From: SIG220 sp045615545
Lineage (GTDB): Bacteria; Bacillota_I; Bacilli_A; RFN20; CAG-826
Assembly: GCA_045615545.1 (NCBI GenBank)
Contig: JAZLFA010000059.1
Span: forward strand, 1 to 48,425
Direction of reading: 5' to 3'
DNA length: 48,425 nt
The position numbers and the translations under genes were made by a program. Positions 33,271 through 41,917 of this stretch are shown here, piece after piece. The notes under the pieces are model-generated. The model saw nothing but the letters and a program-made list of their open reading frames with translations. It had not been told where the DNA came from and ran no database searches. Each line of letters opens with the position of its first letter. Position 1 is the stretch's first letter.

Positions 33271-35163
33271 ATGGCAGAAAAAATTCTTACTGATAAAGCT
33301 TTAGAAGAAAAAAGAGCCCATTGTTGGTCTTGCTTAGATAAGAAATTCCACTGTGAAAAAGGCAAAAGAGCAATTGTCGTTTGTGGTGGTACTGGCTGTT
33401 TAAGTGCAGATAGTAAAGTCATCATTGACAAGTTCAATGAATTAATTAAAGCAAAAGGTCTTGAAGATAAAGTTACTTGTAACATCGTTGGATGTTTCGG
33501 TTTCTGTTCCCAAGGACCATTTGTTAAGATCTTCCCAGAAGAAACTTTATATACAAAAGTTAAAGTAGCTGATGTAGAAGAAATTTTTGAAAAAGATATT
33601 ATAGGTGGCGAAATCGTTGATCGTTTATTGTTCGTTGAACCACAAACAAAAGAACACGTTCAAAAACAACATGATATTAGCTTCTATAAACTCCAAATGA
33701 GAGATATCGCTCTTCATGGTAATAGTGAAATCAACCCAGAAGATATCAATGAAGCAATTGGTTACGGCGCATTTAAAGGTTTAAATAGAGCCTTACATAT
33801 GACTAGAGAAGAAGTCATTGATGAAGTCTTAAAATCTGGATTAAGAGGAAGAGGCGGCGCTGGATTCCCAACTGGTAAAAAATGGTCATTCGTTCCAAAA
33901 GGTGATGGCCCAAAATATATGATTTGTAATGGTGATGAAGGTGACCCAGGAGCATTCATGGATCGTTCCATCATCGAAGGTAACCCATGTGCAGTTATCG
34001 AAGGTATGATGATTGCTGGTTATGCGATTGGTGCACAAAATGGTTATTTCTATGTTCGTGCCGAATATCCAATTGCAGTCGCAAGACTTCAAAAAGCAAT
34101 TAAAGACTTAGAAGAAATCGGTTTATTAGGTGATCACATCTTAGGAACTGACTTCTCATTCCGTTGTCACATTAGATTAGGTGCAGGCGCATTCGTATGT
34201 GGCGAAGAAACTGCATTAATTAACTCTATTGAAGGTAAACGTGGTATGCCACGTCCAAGACCTCCATTCCCAGCTGTTAAAGGTTTATGGGATTCTCCAA
34301 GTGTTGTTAATAACGTTGAAACACTTGCTTGTGTTCCATTTATCTTAAGAGAAGGATGGGAAAAATTTGCTGCTATTGGTACAGAAGATACTAGAGGCAC
34401 AAAGGTCTTCGCTTTAGGTGGAAAAATTAATAACGTTGGCTTAGTTGAAGTTCCAATGGGAACAACATTAAGACAATTAATTTATGACATTGGTGGAGGT
34501 ATTCCAGGTGGCAAGAAATTTAAAGCCATTCAAACTGGTGGACCTTCCGGTGGATGTTTAACTGAAAAAGACTTAGATACTCCTATCGACTTTGGTAGCT
34601 TAATTGCCGCTGGTAGTATGATGGGTAGTGGTGGCGCTATCGTCATGGACGAAGATAACTGTATGGTTGACGTCGCTAAATTCTATATGACATTTATTTG
34701 CGATGAATCATGTGGTAAATGTTCACCATGTAGAATTGGTACTAAGAGATGTTTAGACATCTTAACAAAGATTTGTGATGGTAAAGGCGAACCAAAAGAT
34801 CTTGATGAACTTCAAGAATTAGCGGGTGTTATTAAAAATAACTCCCTCTGTGCTTTAGGACAAACCGCTACTAACCCAATTCTTTCAACAATGAAAGCAT
34901 TCCCAGAAGAATATAAAGCTCACGTAGTGGATCATAAATGCCCTGCTCACGTTTGTAAGAATATGATGGAATATTATATTGTTCCTGAAAAGTGTATGGG
35001 ATGTACATTATGTATGCGTAACTGCCCTGTTGGCGCAATTACTCCAACCGATATTCCAGCAAAGATTCCTGGCAAAGTAGTCTTAGCTATTGATAAGAGC
35101 AAATGTGTCAAGTGTGGCTCATGTATGAGTGGCTGCCGCTTTGGTGCCATCATCAAGAAATAA
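33271..35163 (+). CDS. NADH-linked [FeFe] hydrogenase, flavin/NAD subunit (NuoF-like)
   Basis: The 630-aa protein joins an N-terminal thioredoxin-like 2Fe-2S domain (VVCGGTGC, VGCFGFCSQGP), a NuoF core with GLRGRGGAGFPTGKKW (NAD/FMN binding) and NGDEGDPGAFMDRS, an SLBB part, ESCGKCSPCRIGTKRC for a 4Fe-4S cluster, and a C-terminal ferredoxin with two 4Fe-4S motifs (CMGCTLCMRNCP and CVKCGSCMSGC). This order is that of HydB/HndC in bifurcating hydrogenases, which couple NADH and reduced ferredoxin to hydrogen. It may also consume hydrogen. An extra CWSC pair near residue 18 is not usual in NuoF itself. Confidence 0.95.
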   Translation: MAEKILTDKALEEKRAHCWSCLDKKFHCEKGKRAIVVCGGTGCLSADSKVIIDKFNELIKAKGLEDKVTCNIVGCFGFCSQGPFVKIFPEETLYTKVKVADVEEIFEKDIIGGEIVDRLLFVEPQTKEHVQKQHDISFYKLQMRDIALHGNSEINPEDINEAIGYGAFKGLNRALHMTREEVIDEVLKSGLRGRGGAGFPTGKKWSFVPKGDGPKYMICNGDEGDPGAFMDRSIIEGNPCAVIEGMMIAGYAIGAQNGYFYVRAEYPIAVARLQKAIKDLEEIGLLGDHILGTDFSFRCHIRLGAGAFVCGEETALINSIEGKRGMPRPRPPFPAVKGLWDSPSVVNNVETLACVPFILREGWEKFAAIGTEDTRGTKVFALGGKINNVGLVEVPMGTTLRQLIYDIGGGIPGGKKFKAIQTGGPSGGCLTEKDLDTPIDFGSLIAAGSMMGSGGAIVMDEDNCMVDVAKFYMTFICDESCGKCSPCRIGTKRCLDILTKICDGKGEPKDLDELQELAGVIKNNSLCALGQTATNPILSTMKAFPEEYKAHVVDHKCPAHVCKNMMEYYIVPEKCMGCTLCMRNCPVGAITPTDIPAKIPGKVVLAIDKSKCVKCGSCMSGCRFGAIIKK

Positions 35164-35177
35164 GGAGGCAACTTAAA

Positions 35178-36938
35178 ATGGCTTTAGTAAATATCAAAAT
35201 TAACGGTCAAGATTATCAAGTTGATAGTTCCCTTACTGTATTAGAAGCCGCTAAATTATGCGGTTATGAAATTCCTTCACTTTGTGCTTGGAATCATGGC
35301 AAATGTTCAAAAGCAAGCTGCCGTGTTTGTCTCGTTGAAGTTGTTGGTGCAAGAGGCTTAGTTGCTTCTTGTGTATACCCAGTTAATGAAGGTATGCAAA
35401 TTATTACTAACTCTACAAAAGCTATCGAAGCTCGTAGAGCTAGTGTTGAATTAATTCTTTCTAACCATGAAAAGAATTGTCTAGAATGTCCAAAAAATGG
35501 CCACTGTGAATTACTTCACGTTGCCGAAGTTGTGGGCGCTAGAGAAGGTAAATACGAAGGAGAACATACACCAAAAACTTTTGATGAAGTTGCTCCTGGT
35601 ATTACAAGAAATACCGCAAAATGTATTCTTTGTGGTAGATGTATTGAAAGATGTAAAGAAGCTCAAGGTATTTCAATCCTTGGCTTTGAGAATCGTGGAT
35701 TTAAGACCATTGTTGGTCCAGTCCAAAATAGAAGCTTTGCTGAATCACCATGTTTACAATGTGGACAATGTGTAACAGTATGTCCTACTGGTGCATTAAT
35801 GGAAAAAAGCGAAATTGAAAAAGTTGATGCTGCATTTAAAGCTGGTAAGAAAGTTATTGTTCAGACTGCTCCAGCCGTTAGAGCCGCTATCGCTGAAGAA
35901 TTTGGCGAAAGAATTGGTACTAATGGTACAGGTAAGATGGTTGCAGCTCTTCGTAGATTAGGCTTCTATAGAGTATTTGATGTTAACTTCGGTGCCGATT
36001 TAACAATCATGGAAGAAGCACACGAATTAATGGAAAGAATTACCAAAAAAGGTGTTTTACCACAAATTACATCATGTTCTCCAGGATGGATTAATTATCT
36101 TGAATATTATTATCCAGAATTAATTCCACATGTTTCGACATGTAAATCCCCACATATGATGCAAGGTAGAATCACTAAGACTTATTTTGCTAAGACTCAT
36201 GAAATTGATCCAAGCGAAATCTTTGTCGTTTCTATCATGCCTTGTACCGCCAAGAAATATGAACGCGCAAGAAAAGAAATGGAAGGCGATGTTGACGCAG
36301 TATTAACAACTCGTGAACTTGCTAAGATGATTAAACGTGCTGGTATTAATTGGCAAAAACTTCCTGAAGAAGAATTTGACCAAGATTTACTTGGTAAATA
36401 TAGCGGTGCTGCTGTTATATTCGGTGTTACTGGTGGCGTTATGGAAGCTGCTCTTAGAACTGCTTATTTCTGGCTCACTGGTAAAGAATATGGACCAATT
36501 AACTTCGAATGTGTTCGTGGCTTAGAAGGCGTTAAAGAAGCATCATTAGATATCAACGGCACAGTCATTAAAGTTGCTGTTACTAGCGGCATGAATAATG
36601 CAAAACCATTATTAGATGAAATGAAAGCTGGTAAATCTCCATATGCCTTCGTTGAAGTCATGTGTTGCCCAGGTGGATGTATTGCTGGTGGTGGACAACC
36701 ACTCGTTCAACCTTCACTCTTACCAAATGAAGATCCTGATATCTTAGATACATTCAGAGCAAAACGTGCTAGCGTACTTTATAGTGAAGATGAAAGACAA
36801 ACAATTCGTCAATCTCATAACAATCCAGATGTTCAAAAGTTATATAAAGACTTCTTAGGTGAACCTGGTAGTGAAATTGCTGAAGAATTGTTACACACTT
36901 CCTATGTAAGTGATAGAGTAAAATTTCCTAAAAAATAA
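35178..36938 (+). CDS. [FeFe] hydrogenase catalytic subunit (group A3-like, HydA/HndD)
   Basis: The 586-aa enzyme has a 2Fe-2S domain (Cys36, Cys48, Cys51, Cys65), a His-Cys3 cluster (His97, Cys101, Cys104, Cys110), two 4Fe-4S clusters (149-159 and 192-202) and the H-cluster motifs TSCSPGW (298-304), MPCTAKKYE (355-362) and EVMCCPGGC plus GGGQP (493-508). The first motif has Ser where TSCCPGW is common. A short C-terminal tail (about 520-586) resembles the small-subunit region. AAGGAGG supports ATG 35178. The maturation genes hydE, hydF and hydG are not in the window. Confidence 0.96.
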   Translation: MALVNIKINGQDYQVDSSLTVLEAAKLCGYEIPSLCAWNHGKCSKASCRVCLVEVVGARGLVASCVYPVNEGMQIITNSTKAIEARRASVELILSNHEKNCLECPKNGHCELLHVAEVVGAREGKYEGEHTPKTFDEVAPGITRNTAKCILCGRCIERCKEAQGISILGFENRGFKTIVGPVQNRSFAESPCLQCGQCVTVCPTGALMEKSEIEKVDAAFKAGKKVIVQTAPAVRAAIAEEFGERIGTNGTGKMVAALRRLGFYRVFDVNFGADLTIMEEAHELMERITKKGVLPQITSCSPGWINYLEYYYPELIPHVSTCKSPHMMQGRITKTYFAKTHEIDPSEIFVVSIMPCTAKKYERARKEMEGDVDAVLTTRELAKMIKRAGINWQKLPEEEFDQDLLGKYSGAAVIFGVTGGVMEAALRTAYFWLTGKEYGPINFECVRGLEGVKEASLDINGTVIKVAVTSGMNNAKPLLDEMKAGKSPYAFVEVMCCPGGCIAGGGQPLVQPSLLPNEDPDILDTFRAKRASVLYSEDERQTIRQSHNNPDVQKLYKDFLGEPGSEIAEELLHTSYVSDRVKFPKK

Positions 36939-37474
36939 TGACTAAACAAGAACGTAAAAATTCACGTGGTTTAGAGCTAATACGATTCCTGGTAACGGGA
37001 ATCGTTTGTGCACTAATAGACTTTGTTATCTCTTATTTCACTCTTAGTGCCTTTGTAAAGGCCGGAATGAATGAGGCTGGTGCAAATGCTTTAAGCGTTA
37101 CCATTGGGTTTGTCGTTAGCGTTATTTTGAATTATTTATTATCCACTTATTGGGTATTCGTTAATGTGGATGATAATTCTAAAAGCAAAAAGCCAATGTT
37201 TATATTAATCTTTGTGATTTTATCTGCTGTGGCTTTAGGCTTATCAATTGGTACGATGGAACTTTGTGCGCTTATTTGTAAGAGCGCATGGAATATCGAT
37301 ATTGTTGCTGAAAGTAAAACTATGTTTAATAATTTCTGGAGCTTTGATTGGCTTGGAAAATTATCATTCTGGCTTTACTTTATTGCCTTTGTTCTAAAAA
37401 CATTAGTGGGTCTTATTTGGAATTATTTCACTCGTAAATATATTCTTTATAAAGAACCAAAAAAAGAAAATTAG
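36938..37474 (+). CDS. GtrA-like four-span membrane protein
   Basis: The 178-aa protein has four hydrophobic segments (about 10-32, 42-62, 84-104 and 142-165), RFLVTGIVCALIDFVI at the start, and KTLVGLIWNYFTRKYILY at the end, typical of GtrA-like proteins, which are linked to moving lipid-carried sugars. It starts inside the hydrogenase stop codon, so it is co-translated with it though not obviously related in role. The loop before the last span is longer than usual. Confidence 0.8.
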   Translation: MTKQERKNSRGLELIRFLVTGIVCALIDFVISYFTLSAFVKAGMNEAGANALSVTIGFVVSVILNYLLSTYWVFVNVDDNSKSKKPMFILIFVILSAVALGLSIGTMELCALICKSAWNIDIVAESKTMFNNFWSFDWLGKLSFWLYFIAFVLKTLVGLIWNYFTRKYILYKEPKKEN

Positions 37475-37520
37475 TGGGTATTTGCTATTAATTTTAAACA
37501 AATATAGGTATATTTAAGAT

Positions 37521-38858
37521 ATGGACATTAAGTTTTATAACTCATTAACAAATAAGGTTGAACCTTTTGTAACTTTAAAAGAAAATGAGGTTTCAATGTA
37601 TGTATGTGGCCCGACTGTTTATAATCGTCCACATATTGGAAACATGAGACCTGTCGTTGTTTTTGATGTACTTAGAAGATTCCTTTCTTATAGTGGTTAT
37701 AAAGTTACTTATGTATCAAACTATACGGATGTTGATGATAAAATCATTAACGCTGCAATAAAAGAAAATAAAACCGAAAAAGAATTAACCACTTTTTACA
37801 TTACTGAGTTTGAAAAAGCGCTTAAGGGTATTGGATCAATGGTCCCTAACATCACTCCTAAAGTAACTGAATATATTGATAAGATAATTTCCTATATTGA
37901 AAATCTTGTCGCTCTTGATGCAGCTTATGTTGTTGATGGTGATGTATATTTTAGAGTGACCAAAATCAAAGATTATGGCTCATTAAGCGGAATTAATGTT
38001 GAGGACTTGAAAGTAGGGGCGCGTATTGAAGAAAATGCCGTTAAAGAGTCACCCTTAGATTTTGCATTATGGAAGAAGACTGATAAAGGAATTAATTGGG
38101 ATTCTCCATGGGGTAAAGGTAGACCAGGTTGGCACACTGAATGCTGCGTTATGATCGATTCTATTTTTGATAAAAAAGAAATTGATATTCATGGTGGAGG
38201 ATATGATTTAAAATTCCCTCACCATGAAAATGAAATAGCTCAAGCCGAAGCTACTAATGGCAACAAGATTGCAAGATTCTGGATGCATAATGCTTTTATT
38301 AATTTTGGTAATGAAAAGATGTCTAAATCATTAGGTAATGTTGTTTATGCTGACGAGATGATTAATAAGATTGGTGGCCCTGCAACTCGTATGGTTATTC
38401 TAAGTGCCCATTATCGTCAACCTGTTAACTTTACAGATGTAACAGTTCAAGCTGCAACAAGCGAAATTAGTAAAATTAGTTTTGCTTATAAACAAGCTTC
38501 ACTTAAATTACAAGTAGCAAGAATTGATTTAAAATTAGGCAAACCTAAATATATTGAACCATTCCTTCTTGCTTTAGCGGATGACTTAAATACCGCTAAC
38601 GCATTAATGGAACTTTATAACCTTGTTAAGTTAATGAATAATGAAATTAGAAACCCAAATGGTGACTTAAATTTATTAAATGATTATTTTAAATCTTTAA
38701 GTGATATGCTTTATGTTTTGGGTTTAGATATTTCTTATAAAACATTAAGTGAAGTAGACTTAAAACTATATGATGAATATCTCATCAGCAAGGCTAATAA
38801 AGACTTTGAAAAAAGCGATAGAGTAAGAAACGAACTTATCGAAAAAGGAATATTATAG
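37521..38858 (+). CDS. cysS: Cysteinyl-tRNA synthetase
   Basis: The class I motifs are HIGN (38-41) and KMSKS (266-270); zinc ligands are Cys29, Cys208, His234 and Glu238. The 445-aa length is slightly under the usual 460. A -10-like TATATT (37509-37514) ends six bases before the ATG and there is no Shine-Dalgarno or T-box, so the mRNA may be leaderless. The order cysS, rlmB-like, sigma factor mirrors the Bacillus cysS to sigH segment, without mrnC and yacP. Confidence 0.97.
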   Translation: MDIKFYNSLTNKVEPFVTLKENEVSMYVCGPTVYNRPHIGNMRPVVVFDVLRRFLSYSGYKVTYVSNYTDVDDKIINAAIKENKTEKELTTFYITEFEKALKGIGSMVPNITPKVTEYIDKIISYIENLVALDAAYVVDGDVYFRVTKIKDYGSLSGINVEDLKVGARIEENAVKESPLDFALWKKTDKGINWDSPWGKGRPGWHTECCVMIDSIFDKKEIDIHGGGYDLKFPHHENEIAQAEATNGNKIARFWMHNAFINFGNEKMSKSLGNVVYADEMINKIGGPATRMVILSAHYRQPVNFTDVTVQAATSEISKISFAYKQASLKLQVARIDLKLGKPKYIEPFLLALADDLNTANALMELYNLVKLMNNEIRNPNGDLNLLNDYFKSLSDMLYVLGLDISYKTLSEVDLKLYDEYLISKANKDFEKSDRVRNELIEKGIL

Positions 38859-38870
38859 GCGTAATTTGAT

Positions 38871-39590
38871 ATGAATAATGATAAAGTTGACTTAATCTTT
38901 GGGAGGAATCCAGTTAAAGAAGCTCTCAGAGCAAAAAGAACAAAAAGAATATTTATTACACCTAATTTTTCACATAAAGAAATCCTTGAATTAATTAGTG
39001 AAAATGCCATTCCTAAGGTGATTAGAAACGTCAAAGAACTTGATGCTCTTTCTTGTGGAGGAGTACATCAAGGTATTGTGGCAGAAATCAAACCTTACGA
39101 ATATTTTTCTTTAGAATATTTATTGGCTCAAGCAAAAACAGTAAGTAGACCAATTATTGTTGTTTTAGATGGCATAGAAGATCCACATAATTTGGGAGCC
39201 ATACTTCGTAGTTCGGATGTGTTTGGAGTAACAGGTGTAATTATTAGTAAACACCATCAAGTGGCTTTGAGCGCTACTGTTGCAAAAACAAGTGCTGGAG
39301 CAATAAATTATGTTCCAGTGTGCTTAGTAAACAATATTAACCAAGCATTACAAACTCTTAAGGATAATGGTTTTTGGGTTGTAAGTGCTGATGGCAGCGG
39401 TAAGCAAAACTATCTCGATTTAAAATACGATTTCCCAACGGTCTTAGTGATTGGAAGTGAAGGCGAAGGTATATCGCCTCTGGTGCTAAAAAACTCCGAC
39501 TTTGTTATTAAAATTCCGATGTATGGGAAAGTTAATTCGCTTAATGCGAGTGTTGCGGCAGGAATTCTGCTAGCTAAAATCAAAGGTTAA
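38871..39590 (+). CDS. rlmB: TrmH/RlmB-family rRNA 2'-O-methyltransferase
   Basis: This SPOUT enzyme has an N-terminal substrate-binding part opening FGRNPVKEALRA and the knot motifs VLDGIEDPHNLGAILRSSDV (about 99-118), VLVIGSEGEGISPLV (about 197-211) and IPMYGKVNSLNASVAAGILL (about 219-238). The 239-aa size and place after cysS fit the 23S rRNA G2251-type enzyme, though the exact target base is by homology. Confidence 0.93.
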   Translation: MNNDKVDLIFGRNPVKEALRAKRTKRIFITPNFSHKEILELISENAIPKVIRNVKELDALSCGGVHQGIVAEIKPYEYFSLEYLLAQAKTVSRPIIVVLDGIEDPHNLGAILRSSDVFGVTGVIISKHHQVALSATVAKTSAGAINYVPVCLVNNINQALQTLKDNGFWVVSADGSGKQNYLDLKYDFPTVLVIGSEGEGISPLVLKNSDFVIKIPMYGKVNSLNASVAAGILLAKIKG

Positions 39591-39595
39591 TCAAT

Positions 39596-39626
39596 AAGCC
39601 TCCTGAAGTAGAAAGGAGGCTTTTTT
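39596..39626 (+). terminator. Terminator hairpin that contains the Shine-Dalgarno of the sigma factor gene
   Basis: AAGCCTCC (39596-39603) pairs with GGAGGCTT (39615-39622), followed by T residues to 39626. GGAGG (39615-39619) is eight bases before the GTG at 39628, so the same bases serve as terminator arm and ribosome site. Confidence 0.8.
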
Positions 39627-39627
39627 A

Positions 39628-40245
39628 GTGGCTGAATTAAGCGACGAAGAGTTGGTTAATTTGGTGAAGCAAGGAAATATAAGAGCGGAAGCAATCTTAT
39701 ATAATAAGTACTATCATTTAGCTTTATCCGAAGCAAAAAGAGTTGCTAGTCAATTCCGTATTACTGGGATTGAAATAGATGACTTGGTTTCAGTTAGTTT
39801 TGAAAGTGTCAAAAAATCGATCGATTTATTCGAAAATGGCACGACGAGAAAATTTTATAGCTATTGGAGAGCAATTAGCTATAATTCGATGATAAATTAT
39901 ATACGAGATAACCGCACCCAATCAGGAAAATATTCTTTAGATAATTTAACTTATCAAGATAATGAAACAATAACATTTCATGATATTGTCTCTAATGATG
40001 AAACTTCAGTTTCTAATGAGATTAATGTTGAAAACCTCAAACATATCATCGAGAGTTTCATTTATAATCCAACAAATAATCTTACTGATGATGAAGCACT
40101 TGTTGCGCATTATTTATATTATCGTCAATATGACAATGAAGAGATAAAAGCAAAAACTGGTTGGGATTCACCAAAAATTTATTACGTTGTTAAAAATACA
40201 CGTAAGAAAATATCCGATTATTTAAAAAAACGGATATTTAAATAA
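39628..40245 (+). CDS. RNA polymerase sigma-70-family factor (SigH-like)
   Basis: The 205-aa product begins ELSDEELVNLVKQGNIRAEA, has a sigma region 2 with IEIDDLVSVSFESVKKSIDLF and FYSYWRAISYNSMINYIRDN (about 82-101), and a weakly conserved region 4. It follows cysS and an rlmB-like gene as sigH does in Bacillus, which supports a SigH-like call; the genes it controls cannot be told. It starts on GTG, and its Shine-Dalgarno is buried in a terminator stem, suggesting limited or conditional expression. Confidence 0.75.
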   Translation: MAELSDEELVNLVKQGNIRAEAILYNKYYHLALSEAKRVASQFRITGIEIDDLVSVSFESVKKSIDLFENGTTRKFYSYWRAISYNSMINYIRDNRTQSGKYSLDNLTYQDNETITFHDIVSNDETSVSNEINVENLKHIIESFIYNPTNNLTDDEALVAHYLYYRQYDNEEIKAKTGWDSPKIYYVVKNTRKKISDYLKKRIFK

Positions 40246-40255
40246 GCGTATATGT

Positions 40256-40261
40256 TATAAT
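40256..40261 (+). promoter_or_regulatory. Extended -10 box directly before ecfA1
   Basis: TGT-TATAAT (40253-40261) ends seven bases before the ATG at 40269. No clear -35 is seen. Transcription would begin at or next to the start codon. Confidence 0.45.
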
Positions 40262-40268
40262 GCGGGTT

Positions 40269-41084
40269 ATGGACGCGATTGAAGTAAAAAATATCACATA
40301 TTCTTATATCGAAGGTAAACCTGTACTTAATAACATTAGCTTTAAAGTTAAGAAAGGTTCTTTTGTTTCTCTTATTGGTCGTAATGGCTCTGGTAAGTCA
40401 ACACTAGCAAAATTATTAGTTGGTTTATTAAAAGCCGAAAAAGGAGAAATTATTCTTGATGGTGTTACCTTAACTAAAGACAATATTTCTTTGCTTAGAA
40501 AAAAAGTCGCTATCGTATTTCAAAATCCAGACAATCAATTCATCGGATCAACCGTAGAAGACGATATTGCTTTTGGATTAGAAAATAGAGAAGTTCCTCA
40601 GAGTGAAATGAAGGAAAAAGTTATTGAAGCTGCAAGGAATGTTGGTATGCTTGAATACCTTGATAAGGAGCCATCTCATTTGTCAGGTGGACAAAAACAA
40701 AGAGTAGCAATTGCTGACGCTTTAGCGATGAATCCAGACATCTTAATTCTTGATGAAGCAACTGCTATGCTTGATCCTCGTGGAAGAAAAGAAGTTCGCG
40801 ATTTAATTAGCAAAATGCGCATAAATAACAAAGATTTGACGATTATTTCGATTACTCATGATATTGAAGAAGCTTATTTAAGTGATCAAGTAATTGTGCT
40901 TGATAAAGACCAAATTGAAATTGAATGTTCTCCAGAAGAACTATTTAATAACGATGAACTCGTCGCTAAATTTAAACTTAATTTACCATTTGCAGTAGAA
41001 TTAAAAAAGAAACTAAATGATAAGAAATTTTCTAGTTGTAAAACAATGGAAGAGATTGGAGAGATATTATGCCAATTCAAGTAG
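40269..41084 (+). CDS. ecfA1: ECF transporter ATPase EcfA1
   Basis: The ABC ATPase has Walker A GRNGSGKST (37-45), Q-loop FQNPDNQF, signature LSGGQKQR and Walker B ILILDEATAMLDP. With EcfA2 and EcfT it powers vitamin and micronutrient S-components. The ATG at 40269 (271 aa) fits the family start MDAIEVKNITY better than the ATG at 40260, and neither has a Shine-Dalgarno. It overlaps ecfA2 by 16 bases. Confidence 0.95.
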   Translation: MDAIEVKNITYSYIEGKPVLNNISFKVKKGSFVSLIGRNGSGKSTLAKLLVGLLKAEKGEIILDGVTLTKDNISLLRKKVAIVFQNPDNQFIGSTVEDDIAFGLENREVPQSEMKEKVIEAARNVGMLEYLDKEPSHLSGGQKQRVAIADALAMNPDILILDEATAMLDPRGRKEVRDLISKMRINNKDLTIISITHDIEEAYLSDQVIVLDKDQIEIECSPEELFNNDELVAKFKLNLPFAVELKKKLNDKKFSSCKTMEEIGEILCQFK

Positions 41085-41917
41085 AAAATCTCTTTTATTC
41101 ATATTTAAAAAAGACCCCTCAAAAAGTTGAGGCTCTTAAAGGAATAAACTTAACTTTTGAGACAGGTAAGATTATTTCATTAGTTGGCCAAACCGGTAGT
41201 GGTAAATCAACATTAGTTCAATGTTTAAACGCTCTTGTTACACCTGATGAAGGAACAATCAAGGTTGATGAGTTTTTGGTCACAAATAAAAAACGTAAGA
41301 ACAAAAAAATTCATGAACTAAGAAAACATGTTGGACTTGTTTTTCAATTCCCTGAGTACCAGTTATTTGAAGAATCTGTGATTAAAGATGTCGCTTTTGG
41401 TCCAAAAAACTATGGAATAAAGAATGATGAAGCTATTGAAGCTGCTAAAAAAGCACTTTCACTAGTGGGACTAAATGAAGAATATTATGAACGTTCTCCA
41501 TTTGAACTTAGTGGAGGAGAAAAACGTCGTGTTGCTATTGCAGGCATTCTTGCAATTAATCCTGATATTCTTGTTCTAGATGAACCTACAGCTGGACTCG
41601 ATCCGGACGGCGTTAATCAAATATTAGCTTTAATAGAAAAATTAAACAAAGAAGGTAAAACTATTATTTTAGTTACACATGATATGAATATCGTTGTAAG
41701 ACTTGCTAGTCGTGTCGTTGTGTTAAATAATGGCCTTGTTGCCTTTGATGGCACACCATTTGAACTATTTAGCCAAAATACATATGGTTTAGAGATTCCA
41801 GAAATATATCAGTTTGTAAATTTATTAAATAAGAAGGGATATAAGATTCCTCTAGAATCAATTCATCAAGTTGATGACTTGCTACCATATTTAAAAGGAG
41901 GGACTCACCATGAGTGA
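41069..41917 (+). CDS. ecfA2: ECF transporter ATPase EcfA2
   Basis: This 282-aa partner has Walker A GQTGSGKST, Q-loop FQFPEYQLFE, signature LSGGEKRR and Walker B ILVLDEPTAGLDP, the EcfA2-type variants. GGAGAG precedes the ATG. It ends on TGA within the start of ecfT (8-base overlap), again showing that TGA is a stop. Confidence 0.96.
   Translation: MPIQVENLFYSYLKKTPQKVEALKGINLTFETGKIISLVGQTGSGKSTLVQCLNALVTPDEGTIKVDEFLVTNKKRKNKKIHELRKHVGLVFQFPEYQLFEESVIKDVAFGPKNYGIKNDEAIEAAKKALSLVGLNEEYYERSPFELSGGEKRRVAIAGILAINPDILVLDEPTAGLDPDGVNQILALIEKLNKEGKTIILVTHDMNIVVRLASRVVVLNNGLVAFDGTPFELFSQNTYGLEIPEIYQFVNLLNKKGYKIPLESIHQVDDLLPYLKGGTHHE

Noticed and set aside
37475..37520. T-box leader for cysS
   Set aside because: Only 46 bases separate cysS from the gene before it, far too short for a T-box.
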